This document shows positions 15,791 to 22,188 of a DNA stretch of 32,421 bases, piece after piece. Position numbers and translations under genes: made by a program. Each line of letters opens with the position of its first letter. Position 1 is the stretch's first letter. This DNA is from Candidatus Falkowbacteria bacterium UBA2355 (GTDB taxonomy: Bacteria; Patescibacteriota; Patescibacteriia; Patescibacteriales; Patescibacteriaceae). The stretch lies in the NCBI GenBank assembly GCA_002344425.1, contig DDTV01000018.1, forward strand, positions 1-32,421. The letters are read 5' to 3'. Under the pieces are notes generated by a model that did no database searches, was not told the origin of the DNA, and saw only the letters and a list, made by a program, of their open reading frames with translations.

Positions 15791-16081
15791 CTTAATATGA
15801 AAGTACAAAGTTGAAAAAAGGGACGTCGTTTCCTATTTACGTTTTTCTATTATGGGGATAATTAAAAAGAAACAAAATGAGTGGAAACGACGCCTTACAA
15901 ACGGTTAAAGCTACAACACCAGAAACTTTACTTATTTTATGTAAAGATCAATGCCCTTGATCCAAATAGGAGAAGGGGATGGAACATATGGTTTTCTTGA
16001 AGAAAGACACTTTGTCAGCCTTCTGATTACCCAGCCGTATGTACGGCTTAATTAATGAACCTATTGCTTTCTGGTTTCAAT

Positions 16082-16110
16082 ATATTATATCTAGGAGATT
16101 TTTTTGTCAA
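16082..16110 (-). promoter_or_regulatory. Consensus promoter of the candidate RNA
   Basis: On the minus strand TTGACA (16110-16105) is followed by TATAAT (16089-16084, 15-base spacer) overlapping TAATAT (16087-16082, 17-base spacer). Transcription should start near 16077. The perfect -35 box is one of very few in the window, and no protein gene follows it. Confidence 0.6.
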
Positions 16111-16119
16111 GCTAAATAA

Positions 16120-16460
16120 TAAAGAGGCGAGGGCTTGATTCTATCAAAAGACTATGATTTTTAGAAATTAACCATGTCGCACAATATAACTTATACGACA
16201 TATTATGTTAAAGAAATAGGCTCATTAGGTTATGAGCCGACCAAGCTAGGCTTTTATTTAATTAATAATTTGTGTCCTCTCTTGCTTTATATAATTATTT
16301 TTTATTTCTTTATTCACACATCACTTATGGATTAAAATTTTTTCGTTAAAAGGTATGAACATAGCTTAGGACTCTCTAAATTTTAGTCCTCTTAAGGTAT
16401 GAAGGGTCAACTTTGTTGAAAAATTTTAGTCTTAGGCAAAGGGGACTGACTTCCCTCTTA
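16120..16460. other. AT-rich intergenic stretch with hairpins, no gene seen
   Basis: Between the candidate RNA's promoter and the end of the next gene. It holds a perfect 7-bp hairpin GGCTCAT/ATGAGCC (16218-16237), a looser ATGTCG/CGACAT inverted repeat (arms near 16174-16201), a very AT-rich stretch (16252-16320) with one DnaA-box-like TTATTCACA (16310-16318), and the tandem repeat listed separately. The first hairpin could weakly terminate the minus-strand gene upstream. I see no ORF or tRNA. Confidence 0.5.
16334..16437. repeat. Imperfect tandem repeat, period about 43-44 bp
   Basis: AAGGTATGAA occurs at 16350-16359 and 16394-16403 (offset 44). AAATTTTAGTC occurs at 16378-16388 and 16421-16431 (offset 43), with a degenerate AAAATTTT at 16334. 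The pattern is conserved ends with unrelated 16-18-bp middles. The two to three units sit just after the stop of the minus-strand gene at 16461. Spacers are too short and units too degenerate for CRISPR. Confidence 0.6.
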
Positions 16461-17330
16461 TTAAACCGCTTGAGCGAAAAATTCGGAAACTTTATTGAGA
16501 CGCTTCATTAAAATCGGTGCTATCCCCTCTTGCTGTGAAAGCATCTCGGCTTGTTGCATAATTGAAGATGCGAATTTCGTAAATATTTTTTGTTCGTAAT
16601 CCGAAAGATTATCTAAATCAGAGAAGTCCACATTTTCCAATGCCTCATCAAGCTCATCAATTGTTAATAATAAATAAAAATTTGGCACATTGCTGCGTTT
16701 TTCTTTTTTAACCCGTCCATTATCTATTGTCGGACAATATTCAATGCTAACTCCCCCATTTTTTGCCTGTTTGATTATTTTTTGGTTCTTTTCGGCGGTG
16801 CGATCTCCAAACCTTCGGTCATGAACCTCGTCGAAGGTGCCGATAACTTCGCCGGTTTTTTTATTGACGATAATCAAATCAACTCCGTTTTTATAATCAT
16901 CATAGGTGCTAGATCTGACGACGAGATAGTCTTTTCCAAGGGCCTTGTAAAAGACGGTTGTAACCAGCATTTCCAACATAGCGCTCTTGGTTTCGCGTTT
17001 CTTATTATGCCAATCTTCCAACATCATTCCGCTTATTTGAGAATCATTATTAAGGTCTACTTTATAGGTGTTGGCGAATCTTTGACGTTCAGACGGATCA
17101 TCAATCTTAGCAAAGGAGGTTTCGCGTGCTTCAGTGAATTTTTTATGTGCCTCGCTAATTCCGCCAAGAGCTTCCGGATTTACTGTCCCGTCATCTTTGA
17201 CTAATTCAAACCCAACTTCGGCATTGGTTCTCTCTGACATATGTTTCATTGAGCCGTATAAGCCTTTAAGTTGAGCCTCTCTTTTATTCGGTAAATTTTC
17301 TTTAACCGGTGAGAATTCAATTGATTTCAT
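16461..17330 (-). CDS. Unknown protein, possibly PD-(D/E)XK-like
   Basis: 289 aa, soluble, charged. No family recognised with certainty. The centre reads like a restriction-type nuclease core: a helix with Glu120 (SAMLEMLVTTVFYKAL), then a strand pair with YKNGVDLIIV (Asp151) and GEVIGTFDEVHD (Asp167, Glu168). That gives an E...D...E-x-H pattern in which His170 stands where the usual catalytic Lys would be. The N-terminal 115 residues are helical and charged, and the C-terminal 70 are helical with an acidic patch (ALENVDFSDLDNLSDYE). It stands alone between the structured RNA region and the acidic miniprotein. Coding is secure; the nuclease reading is tentative. Confidence 0.75.
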   Translation of the reverse strand: MKSIEFSPVKENLPNKREAQLKGLYGSMKHMSERTNAEVGFELVKDDGTVNPEALGGISEAHKKFTEARETSFAKIDDPSERQRFANTYKVDLNNDSQISGMMLEDWHNKKRETKSAMLEMLVTTVFYKALGKDYLVVRSSTYDDYKNGVDLIIVNKKTGEVIGTFDEVHDRRFGDRTAEKNQKIIKQAKNGGVSIEYCPTIDNGRVKKEKRSNVPNFYLLLTIDELDEALENVDFSDLDNLSDYEQKIFTKFASSIMQQAEMLSQQEGIAPILMKRLNKVSEFFAQAV

Positions 17331-17379
17331 AGGATTAATTTATATCATTATCTTACCCTTTCTAAGGGCTTTTGCAACC

Positions 17380-17408
17380 TTGACTCAACTATCGGCCTAT
17401 AGTACCAT
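17380..17408 (+). promoter_or_regulatory. Possible promoter of the acidic miniprotein gene
   Basis: TTGACT (17380-17385), 17-base spacer, TACCAT (17403-17408). The predicted leader of about 60 bases contains the second of two copies of TCGGCCTAT (17392-17400 and 17451-17459). The -10 match is moderate. Confidence 0.4.
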
Positions 17409-17474
17409 ATATTCACGGCCACAGGCCCGCCGCTTGAGCAACCGCTTTTGTCGGCCTATTAATAAGAAAAAGCT

Positions 17475-17612
17475 ATGTCAGACGAGCTTACTCTCGACGA
17501 TGGCGTTACCATGGATGGCGACGCTGATGAAGAGGAAGAAGGCGGCGCTGGTATCGGTGACGATGCCGGTGACGACGAAGGCGAAGAAGAAAGCGAAGAC
17601 TCTCTTGTCTAG
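17475..17612 (+). CDS. 45-residue extremely acidic miniprotein
   Basis: An ATG at 17475 opens a 45-codon frame ending TAG (17610-17612). The product begins MSDELTLDDGVTMDGDADEE and continues in the same style: 21 of 45 residues are Asp or Glu, with Gly and Ala between, and there is no Lys, Arg or His. It has its own likely promoter upstream and a perfect hairpin terminator 20 bases after the stop, so it looks like an independent transcription unit. A competing 82-codon frame (17380-17628) is a shadow: basic, low in sense, and starting at the -35 box. Polyacidic miniproteins can act as nucleic-acid mimics or protein chaperones, but nothing here shows which. Confidence 0.65.
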   Translation: MSDELTLDDGVTMDGDADEEEEGGAGIGDDAGDDEGEEESEDSLV

Positions 17613-17632
17613 TCCGTTTTCTCTTTAACATT

Positions 17633-17657
17633 AAAGCGGCCCGCAGTGGGCCGCTTT
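17633..17657 (+). terminator. Terminator after the acidic miniprotein gene
   Basis: AAAGCGGCCC (17633-17642), loop GCAGT, GGGCCGCTTT (17648-17657): a perfect 10-bp GC-rich stem. Its T-tract is short, and the dedA -10 box starts five bases later. Confidence 0.82.
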
Positions 17658-17658
17658 A

Positions 17659-17667
17659 TGATATACT
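17659..17667 (+). promoter_or_regulatory. Extended -10 promoter of the DedA gene, leaderless
   Basis: TGATATACT (TGn plus TATACT) ends six bases before the ATG at 17674. The -35 position lies within the upstream terminator stem and has no consensus, as expected for an extended -10 promoter. Confidence 0.55.
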
Positions 17668-17673
17668 TAACCT

Positions 17674-18288
17674 ATGTTTGACTTAATTCCTTTAATAAAA
17701 ACCGCCGGGTATCTCGGCTTGTTCGGTATTATTTTTGCTGAATCAGGGCTTTTTTTCGGCTTTTTTTTGCCGGGCGACAGTCTTTTGTTTACAGCCGGCT
17801 TCCTTGCTTCTCAGGGCTTTTTAAATGTTTATATTCTCGCTCCCCTGCTCTTTGTTGCGGCGGTTGCCGGCGACAGCGTAGGTTACGCTTTTGGTTATCG
17901 AGTCGGTCCGAAAATATTTAAAAAAGAAGATTCGATTTTTTTTAAGAAAGAGTATTTGGTAAAGGCCCAAGAGTTTTTTGCCAAACACGGCGGTAAAACA
18001 ATCATCCTGGCTCGCTTTGTACCGATTGTCAGAACCTTTGCACCGATTTTAGCCGGCGTTGGTAAAATGCATTACCGAACTTTTTTAGCCTATAACTTAA
18101 TAGGCGGCTTGCTTTGGGCAGTCGGTTTGACTTTTTTGGGATATTTTTTGGGCAGAACAATCCCCAATGTAGACAAATATCTACTGCCAATCATTTTGGG
18201 AATTATTTTTGTTTCTTTTTTGCCTACGATATTTCACCTTCTGCGCGATGAAAATCTACGTAAAAAATTATTTGGCAAAGGTAGCTAA
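17674..18288 (+). CDS. DedA/SNARE-associated (VTT-domain) membrane protein
   Basis: 204 aa, five or six hydrophobic segments. The DedA core is clear: FAESGLFFGFFLPGDSLLF (about 21-39), GDSVGYAFGYRVG (about 69-81), then FAKHGGKTIILARFVPIVRTFAPILAG (about 109-135) with the conserved basic and proline residues. DedA proteins are implicated in lipid (undecaprenyl or aminophospholipid) flipping and in proton-motive-force homeostasis. Its last 21 bases overlap the convergent CAP-domain gene on the other strand. Confidence 0.93.
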   Translation: MFDLIPLIKTAGYLGLFGIIFAESGLFFGFFLPGDSLLFTAGFLASQGFLNVYILAPLLFVAAVAGDSVGYAFGYRVGPKIFKKEDSIFFKKEYLVKAQEFFAKHGGKTIILARFVPIVRTFAPILAGVGKMHYRTFLAYNLIGGLLWAVGLTFLGYFLGRTIPNVDKYLLPIILGIIFVSFLPTIFHLLRDENLRKKLFGKGS

Positions 18289-19119
18289 ACATTGATTGTA
18301 AGACTCGGCTTGGGCATTATATTGTTCAACCGAGTTTTTTATTTCGTTAACAAGCGAGTTGTATTGTTCTATAAGGTTATTGTAATCCCTGACCTTAGCC
18401 TCATATTGCGGTCCTCGCTTAGGTTCATGGGCGTCCAGCTCTTGTTTCTTTTGTTGAAGCATTGTTTCTTGTCGTTTGAGTTCGTTTTTTCCCGAGTCTA
18501 TCTTATTAGACAATTCTTGGCTCGGACCGGGACAAGCCTTGGCCGGGGTGCCGAACTCTTGGACTGCTAGCCAGGTCATTTTTCCTTCAAACAGTCCTCG
18601 TTTAGCGGCAACTCCGATTTCCGTATATGCTCCGCGCATTATATTTTCACGATGACCAGGACTGTTCATCCAGCCTTCAAGCAAAACCTTATCCGTTTCA
18701 AAATTACCAAGGGCCAAATTTTCTCCGACGATTACAAAGTCATAGCCGGCTTGTTTAGCCAAATCAGCCGGCCCTTCTCCCGACGGCGAATCGTGTTCAA
18801 AATATTGGCGAGCAAACATATCATCGACTTTTAATTCTGCCGCGCGACGTAATTCAGCCGATTCCTGCAAAGCCCCGAGCCCTCCGGCCAACCTTTCATT
18901 ATTGGTTTCATTGATTATCCCGCTAACAGTTAGCAGGCTTCGCTCGTTTGAGCCGTCAAATCGTAAAGGTTCGGAGGTGAATATTGTTTCTTGCAAATCG
19001 GCCACATCGCGCTGAATCATGCTAAAGCCCGGATCATTTTTTAAATCATCTTTAAAAAGCAGGACCGTCACAATGGCGGCCCCGATTATTAATATGAAAA
19101 CTAGTAATTTTTTAAGCAT
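18268..19119 (-). CDS. Membrane-anchored CAP (SCP/PR1) domain protein with coiled-coil tail
   Basis: 283 aa: an N-terminal membrane helix (about 3-22), a CAP domain (about 65-195) and a coiled coil (about 205-270). CAP marks include INETNNERLAG, the His in YFEHDSPSG, GENLALG, and GWMNSPGHRENIM. Bacterial CAP domains are extracytoplasmic and of mostly unknown activity. It lies one base after the AI-2E-type permease gene, so the two probably form an operon, and it overlaps dedA tail to tail by 21 bases. Confidence 0.9.
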   Translation of the reverse strand: MLKKLLVFILIIGAAIVTVLLFKDDLKNDPGFSMIQRDVADLQETIFTSEPLRFDGSNERSLLTVSGIINETNNERLAGGLGALQESAELRRAAELKVDDMFARQYFEHDSPSGEGPADLAKQAGYDFVIVGENLALGNFETDKVLLEGWMNSPGHRENIMRGAYTEIGVAAKRGLFEGKMTWLAVQEFGTPAKACPGPSQELSNKIDSGKNELKRQETMLQQKKQELDAHEPKRGPQYEAKVRDYNNLIEQYNSLVNEIKNSVEQYNAQAESYNQCLATFAK

Positions 19120-19120
19120 T

Positions 19121-20164
19121 TTAAAGTTGTCGCTGTTGACTTAGATGCCGTGTCCATTGTCCGTAGATATGCAATAGAGCCAATAAGAAGCTGACAGCCA
19201 AGGGACCGGCCAGAAAACCGACCGGACCGAAAAGCCTTAATCCGCCCAAAACCGAAATAAGAATCAAAACGGGATGGATGCGGGCTCGAGCGCCGATTAA
19301 TTTCGGTCCGAGCAGATTATCAATCAATCCAACGGCTGTTCCAGCCCAAATCAAAAGTCCGATGGCTTGCGGAGTGGATCCGGATACGAATAGAAATATA
19401 ATCGCGGGAATTGCGACCAAGGAGGTTCCGACGCCCGGCAAAAGAGCGGCGACGGCGGCAATGCTTCCCCAAAGCACAGGATTGGGAACGCCGAAAATAG
19501 CAAATCCAACGCCGGTCAGAGTTCCCTGTATTAGGGCGACAACCAAAGATCCTCTGATAATGGAATTAACTGTTTGGTTCAGCTTATTGATTATTTCTTC
19601 GTCGTAGTGGTTTGGCAGAGGGCTAAAACGCAAAATCAAGCCCCGGAAACGGTGTCCTTCTTTAAATAGGTAGTATAAGACGATGACACTAAGAAAGGTG
19701 GCAAAGACTAAATTAGTTGCCGTAGAAATGGTGGCTCCGGCATTCTGCACTATCCAGCCAACCACCTGTTTTGCATAAGTTTGCAAATCAACATCTAAAT
19801 GAGGGGCAATTGATCTGATATTTGCTTCAAGATTTCTTATGCCGAAATTATTGAAGATGTCGCCGCCGCGAGCCAGTGAAATATAAAGGTCTCTGGCTTC
19901 GTTAAATATTTGTGTCCCTACAAAGGCGACGGGGCCGAGTAAAACCGCAAAGGCAATCAGGGTCGAGATAATAGCTGACAGCGATGAATTTCCTCCGAGC
20001 CAATCGCGCATTCTCCTATACATCGGACGAAACATTATTGCCAATACCAAGCTGACAATAAAAACGTTTATATAAGGATAAAATATGAATCCGACTAAAA
20101 TTAAGCTCGTTAAAAGCAATCCGCCGAAAAAATATATAGCTAGTGGGTTTTGCTGATTCATCAT
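19121..20164 (-). CDS. AI-2E family (PerM/DUF20) permease
   Basis: 347 aa, about eight membrane helices. Family features: an N-terminal pair of helices, a soluble amphipathic region (about 95-135), then VLYYLFKEGHRF and a C-terminal bundle containing PNPVLWGSIAAVAALLPGVGTSLVAIP (about 225-251), the hallmark of these transporters. Substrates differ (autoinducer-2 export, Na+/H+ exchange) and cannot be assigned. The message is probably leaderless from TATAAT at 20177-20172. It starts 54 bases from the divergent Gmad2 gene. Confidence 0.92.
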   Translation of the reverse strand: MMNQQNPLAIYFFGGLLLTSLILVGFIFYPYINVFIVSLVLAIMFRPMYRRMRDWLGGNSSLSAIISTLIAFAVLLGPVAFVGTQIFNEARDLYISLARGGDIFNNFGIRNLEANIRSIAPHLDVDLQTYAKQVVGWIVQNAGATISTATNLVFATFLSVIVLYYLFKEGHRFRGLILRFSPLPNHYDEEIINKLNQTVNSIIRGSLVVALIQGTLTGVGFAIFGVPNPVLWGSIAAVAALLPGVGTSLVAIPAIIFLFVSGSTPQAIGLLIWAGTAVGLIDNLLGPKLIGARARIHPVLILISVLGGLRLFGPVGFLAGPLAVSFLLALLHIYGQWTRHLSQQRQL

Positions 20165-20171
20165 AGATTTA

Positions 20172-20177
20172 ATTATA
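20172..20177 (-). promoter_or_regulatory. -10 box of the AI-2E permease gene
   Basis: Perfect TATAAT on the minus strand, seven bases before the ATG at 20164. No good -35 is visible. It implies a leaderless or nearly leaderless transcript. Confidence 0.5.
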
Positions 20178-20201
20178 TGTCTACGGATATTTTAACATGT
20201 A

Positions 20202-20210
20202 TGATATACT
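20202..20210 (+). promoter_or_regulatory. Extended -10 promoter of the Gmad2 gene
   Basis: TGATATACT, the same nine bases as before dedA (17659-17667), ends eight bases before the ATG at 20219. It is back to back with the minus-strand -10 box at 20172-20177. Confidence 0.55.
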
Positions 20211-20218
20211 AATTCCAT

Positions 20219-20776
20219 ATGAAAGCCAAGCATCTGTATTATAGCCTAGGAGGAGCCGTGCTTATTTTAGTAGCCTTTTTCGCCTTTACTAAAAGCGACT
20301 GGTTTACTGCTTCAGATACGCGCTATGCCGCTGCGGTCAGTAATTTTGAGGAGTGTATTGCCGCGGGCTTGCCAATTTTGGAAAGTTATCCAAGGCAATG
20401 TCGCTCTGCTGCCGGAGAAATGTTTAGCGAAGATATAGGCAACGAACTTGAAAAGGCGGACTTAATAGTCATAGACTCCCCTCGTCCTAACGAATTGATT
20501 AAGGGTCTTGTTTCAGTTAGCGGCCGCGCCAGAGGACCTTGGTATTTTGAAGCATCTTTTCCCGTGGTCTTAGTTGATGAAAACGGCAATGAATTGGCAA
20601 CCGCAATTGCCCAAGCTGAGGGCGAATGGATGACTGAAAACTTCGTGCCTTTCAAAGCCTCTTTGAACATCCCCGATTCATTTAACGGCAAGGCGAAATT
20701 GATCTTAAAGAAAGATAATCCTTCGGGCGAGCCGCAATTTGACGATGAATTGATTGTTCCGGTTGTAATAAATTAA
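20219..20776 (+). CDS. Membrane-anchored protein with Gmad2 immunoglobulin-like domain
   Basis: 185 aa. N-terminal membrane helix (about 8-25), a short Cys pair module (FEECIAAGLPILESYPRQCR, about 43-62), then a Gmad2 domain (about 82-185). Diagnostic stretches are IDSPRPNELIKGLVSVSGRA, WYFEASFPVVLVDENG, EGEWMTENFVPFKASL and LKKDNPSGEPQFDDEL. Gmad2 domains are extracytoplasmic beta-sandwiches found in spore and cell-wall proteins. It is followed four bases later by the sugar-dehydrogenase gene, so the two are likely co-expressed. Confidence 0.88.
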   Translation: MKAKHLYYSLGGAVLILVAFFAFTKSDWFTASDTRYAAAVSNFEECIAAGLPILESYPRQCRSAAGEMFSEDIGNELEKADLIVIDSPRPNELIKGLVSVSGRARGPWYFEASFPVVLVDENGNELATAIAQAEGEWMTENFVPFKASLNIPDSFNGKAKLILKKDNPSGEPQFDDELIVPVVIN

Positions 20777-20780
20777 GCCT

Positions 20781-21956
20781 ATGGGCAAAAAGGCAGCTCT
20801 TATCATCGGACTTATTTTATTGCTTTTGGCTGCTTATTGGGCGGCTGATTATTTTGCTTGGTTTAAAAATAGTGCGCCGATTGAACAAACCAAGTTGCCG
20901 ATTTCTGATGAATTAAAAACAAATGAGCCGATTACTTCTGATTATGCGCTTGAAGAATTTGCTTCAGGCTTTTTTGTACCATGGAGTCTAGTCTTTACCT
21001 CGCCCGACCGTCTGCTTGTTGCCGAACGCTCCGGCGCTATTAGGGTTATAGAAAACAAATCCTTGCTCAAAGAACCATTGGCGTCTTTTAAGGTCTCAAC
21101 GCAAAGCGAGGAAGGTTTGATGGGTTTGGCTATAGCGCCAAACTATGGGCAAACCAAGGATGTTTATGCTTGCCTGGCCTATGAGAATCCTAGAGGCGAA
21201 ATGAAAGACAAGGTAATTGTCTTTGACGGCGAAAGCGGCAAAGAAAAATCGATTGTTATCGATAATCTTCCCGCGGCTCAATATCATGCCGGTTGCCGAT
21301 TATTAATTGTTGAAAACTATCTTTTCATTACGGTCGGAGACGCGACCGACCGCAATATAGCCCAGGATAAAAATTCTTTGGGAGGCAAGATTTTAAGACT
21401 TAATCTTGACGGCTCTATTCCGTCGGATAATCTCTTTCCTGATTCCGCAGTTTGGACTTTGGGACATAGAAATCCTCAAGGGCTGGCTTGGGACAGCGAA
21501 AGAAAAATACTTTGGTCTTCGGAACACGGCCCCTCGATTTTTGACGGCCCGGCCGGAGGAGACGAAATTAACTTGATAGAAAAAGGCAAAAATTACGGTT
21601 GGCCGATAGTATCTCACGACAAAAGTAAGGCCGGCCTTGAAAATCCAATTATTCAATTTACTCCGGCAGTCGCTCCCGGATCGCTTATGTATTATAGCGG
21701 CGATGCTCTCCCTTTTTTCCGCGGAAATTTATTCTTCGGCGGACTTAAGGGAGAAGGTTTATACCGTTTAATTTTGCAAGAAAATATAAGACAAAAACCC
21801 CGACTTGAAAAAATTCCCAAAGTAAATTTCGGCCGTATCCGCGATGTTATCCAAGGACCGGACGGTTTTATATATTTCACAACTTCTAACCGCGATGGCC
21901 GAGGCACGGTCCGAGCTAATGACGATAAAATCTACCGTTTGGTTCCCAAGTATTAA
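20781..21956 (+). CDS. PQQ-type soluble sugar dehydrogenase-like beta-propeller, membrane anchored
   Basis: 391 aa: an N-terminal membrane helix (about 4-27), then a six-bladed propeller of the soluble glucose/aldose dehydrogenase (YliI/Asd) type. Landmarks are FVPWSLVF and LLVAERSGAIRVI, the catalytic-His region QYHAGCRLL, VGDATDR, LGHRNPQGLAW (Arg-Asn of the PQQ site), SSEHGP and NYGWP, and RIRDVIQGPDGFIYF (second Arg pair). Most cofactor residues seem kept, though the usual HxGG after the His reads HAGC. No PQQ synthesis gene is present here, so the cofactor would be scavenged or the domain may bind something else. Confidence 0.88.
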   Translation: MGKKAALIIGLILLLLAAYWAADYFAWFKNSAPIEQTKLPISDELKTNEPITSDYALEEFASGFFVPWSLVFTSPDRLLVAERSGAIRVIENKSLLKEPLASFKVSTQSEEGLMGLAIAPNYGQTKDVYACLAYENPRGEMKDKVIVFDGESGKEKSIVIDNLPAAQYHAGCRLLIVENYLFITVGDATDRNIAQDKNSLGGKILRLNLDGSIPSDNLFPDSAVWTLGHRNPQGLAWDSERKILWSSEHGPSIFDGPAGGDEINLIEKGKNYGWPIVSHDKSKAGLENPIIQFTPAVAPGSLMYYSGDALPFFRGNLFFGGLKGEGLYRLILQENIRQKPRLEKIPKVNFGRIRDVIQGPDGFIYFTTSNRDGRGTVRANDDKIYRLVPKY

Positions 21957-21985
21957 AAAAACCCCCTTGGTAAGTAAAGAGGGTT
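21955..21985 (-). terminator. Terminator for the minus-strand gene pair
   Basis: AACCCCCTT (21960-21968) pairs with AAGAGGGTT (21977-21985) with one mismatch. On the minus strand the stem runs into TTTTTT (21960-21955), so it mainly terminates the genes at 22000-22651. It may also help end the dehydrogenase gene. Confidence 0.72.
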
Positions 21986-21999
21986 AATAAAATTGAATA

Positions 22000-22188
22000 T
22001 TAAATAAGTCGGGAACCTTCTAGTAAAATTTGCTCTGGCCTCATATCTAAAGTCTTAGCGATCTCTTCTGCTTTTGCTGATTCAATTAGGGAATTTTCTG
22101 TGTCCCCATCATTGGCCAAGCGAGCCGCTTCAGAGACCTTACGTATGTAGTCCAGAATGAGGGCTTTTTTTTCATTAGTTTTTTCCAT
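22000..22188 (-). CDS. Small protein, unknown
   Basis: 62 aa, charged and helical (MEKTNEKKALILDYIRKVSE...), with no signal or membrane segment and no recognised family. It overlaps the upstream 158-aa gene by 14 bases and ends just before a minus-strand terminator, so the two genes form one transcription unit. The second half (SAKAEEIAKTLDMRPEQIL) has a short helix-turn-helix-like spacing, but this is too weak to call a DNA-binding domain. Confidence 0.65.
   Translation of the reverse strand: MEKTNEKKALILDYIRKVSEAARLANDGDTENSLIESAKAEEIAKTLDMRPEQILLEGSRLI

Larger units (their letters stand above)
15535..16077 (-). ncRNA. Candidate large structured RNA, about 540 nt, class not recognised
   Basis: No ORF of meaningful length lies in this stretch on either strand, yet it is full of inverted repeats. 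On the minus strand it is framed by a promoter (16110-16082) and an intrinsic terminator (15579-15535). Helices read by eye (window coordinates): 16033-16038/16043-16048, 15946-15951/15957-15962, 15926-15931/15941-15946, 15821-15833/15883-15894, 15699-15706/15783-15790 enclosing 15723-15731/15745-15753 and 15757-15762/15772-15777, 15617-15631/15670-15684, and 15593-15598/15604-15609. I checked for marks of RNase P RNA, tmRNA, SRP RNA, group I and group II introns and found none convincing. Strand is not certain: one helix (15729 with 15747) gives G-U on the plus strand but A-C on the minus strand. Confidence 0.5.

Noticed and set aside
15863..16013. Small plus-strand ORFs of 15-27 codons, one (ATG 15979) with a good AGGAGAAGG ribosome site
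   Set aside because: They are very short, lie inside hairpins, and have no supporting promoter; the SD-like bases are also part of a predicted helix.
16033..16048. Group II intron domain V
   Set aside because: AGCCGTATGTACGGCT resembles the ends of domain V, but the middle is missing, and no reverse transcriptase, GUGYG start with matching context, or rest of the intron is seen.
15535..16077. Known housekeeping RNA (RNase P RNA, tmRNA, SRP RNA)
   Set aside because: No GAGGAAAGTCC-type block of RNase P RNA, no tRNA-like ends or GGATTCGAC of tmRNA, and no GGAAGCAGC-type SRP loop found on either strand. TAGAGGAAAAT (15601-15611) is only a superficial match.
16310..16318. DnaA box (TTATTCACA) in an AT-rich region as a replication origin
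   Set aside because: Only one near-match is seen and neither dnaA nor dnaN is nearby. TTATCCATT near 2934-2942 is a second weak match far away.
16334..16437. CRISPR array
   Set aside because: Only two or three imperfect units with 16-18-bp middles and no cas genes in the window.
17380..17628. 82-aa plus-strand ORF
   Set aside because: Overlaps the promoter and the 45-aa acidic frame; the composition (runs of Lys, Arg, Ser and Ala) looks like an out-of-frame reading of the acidic gene.
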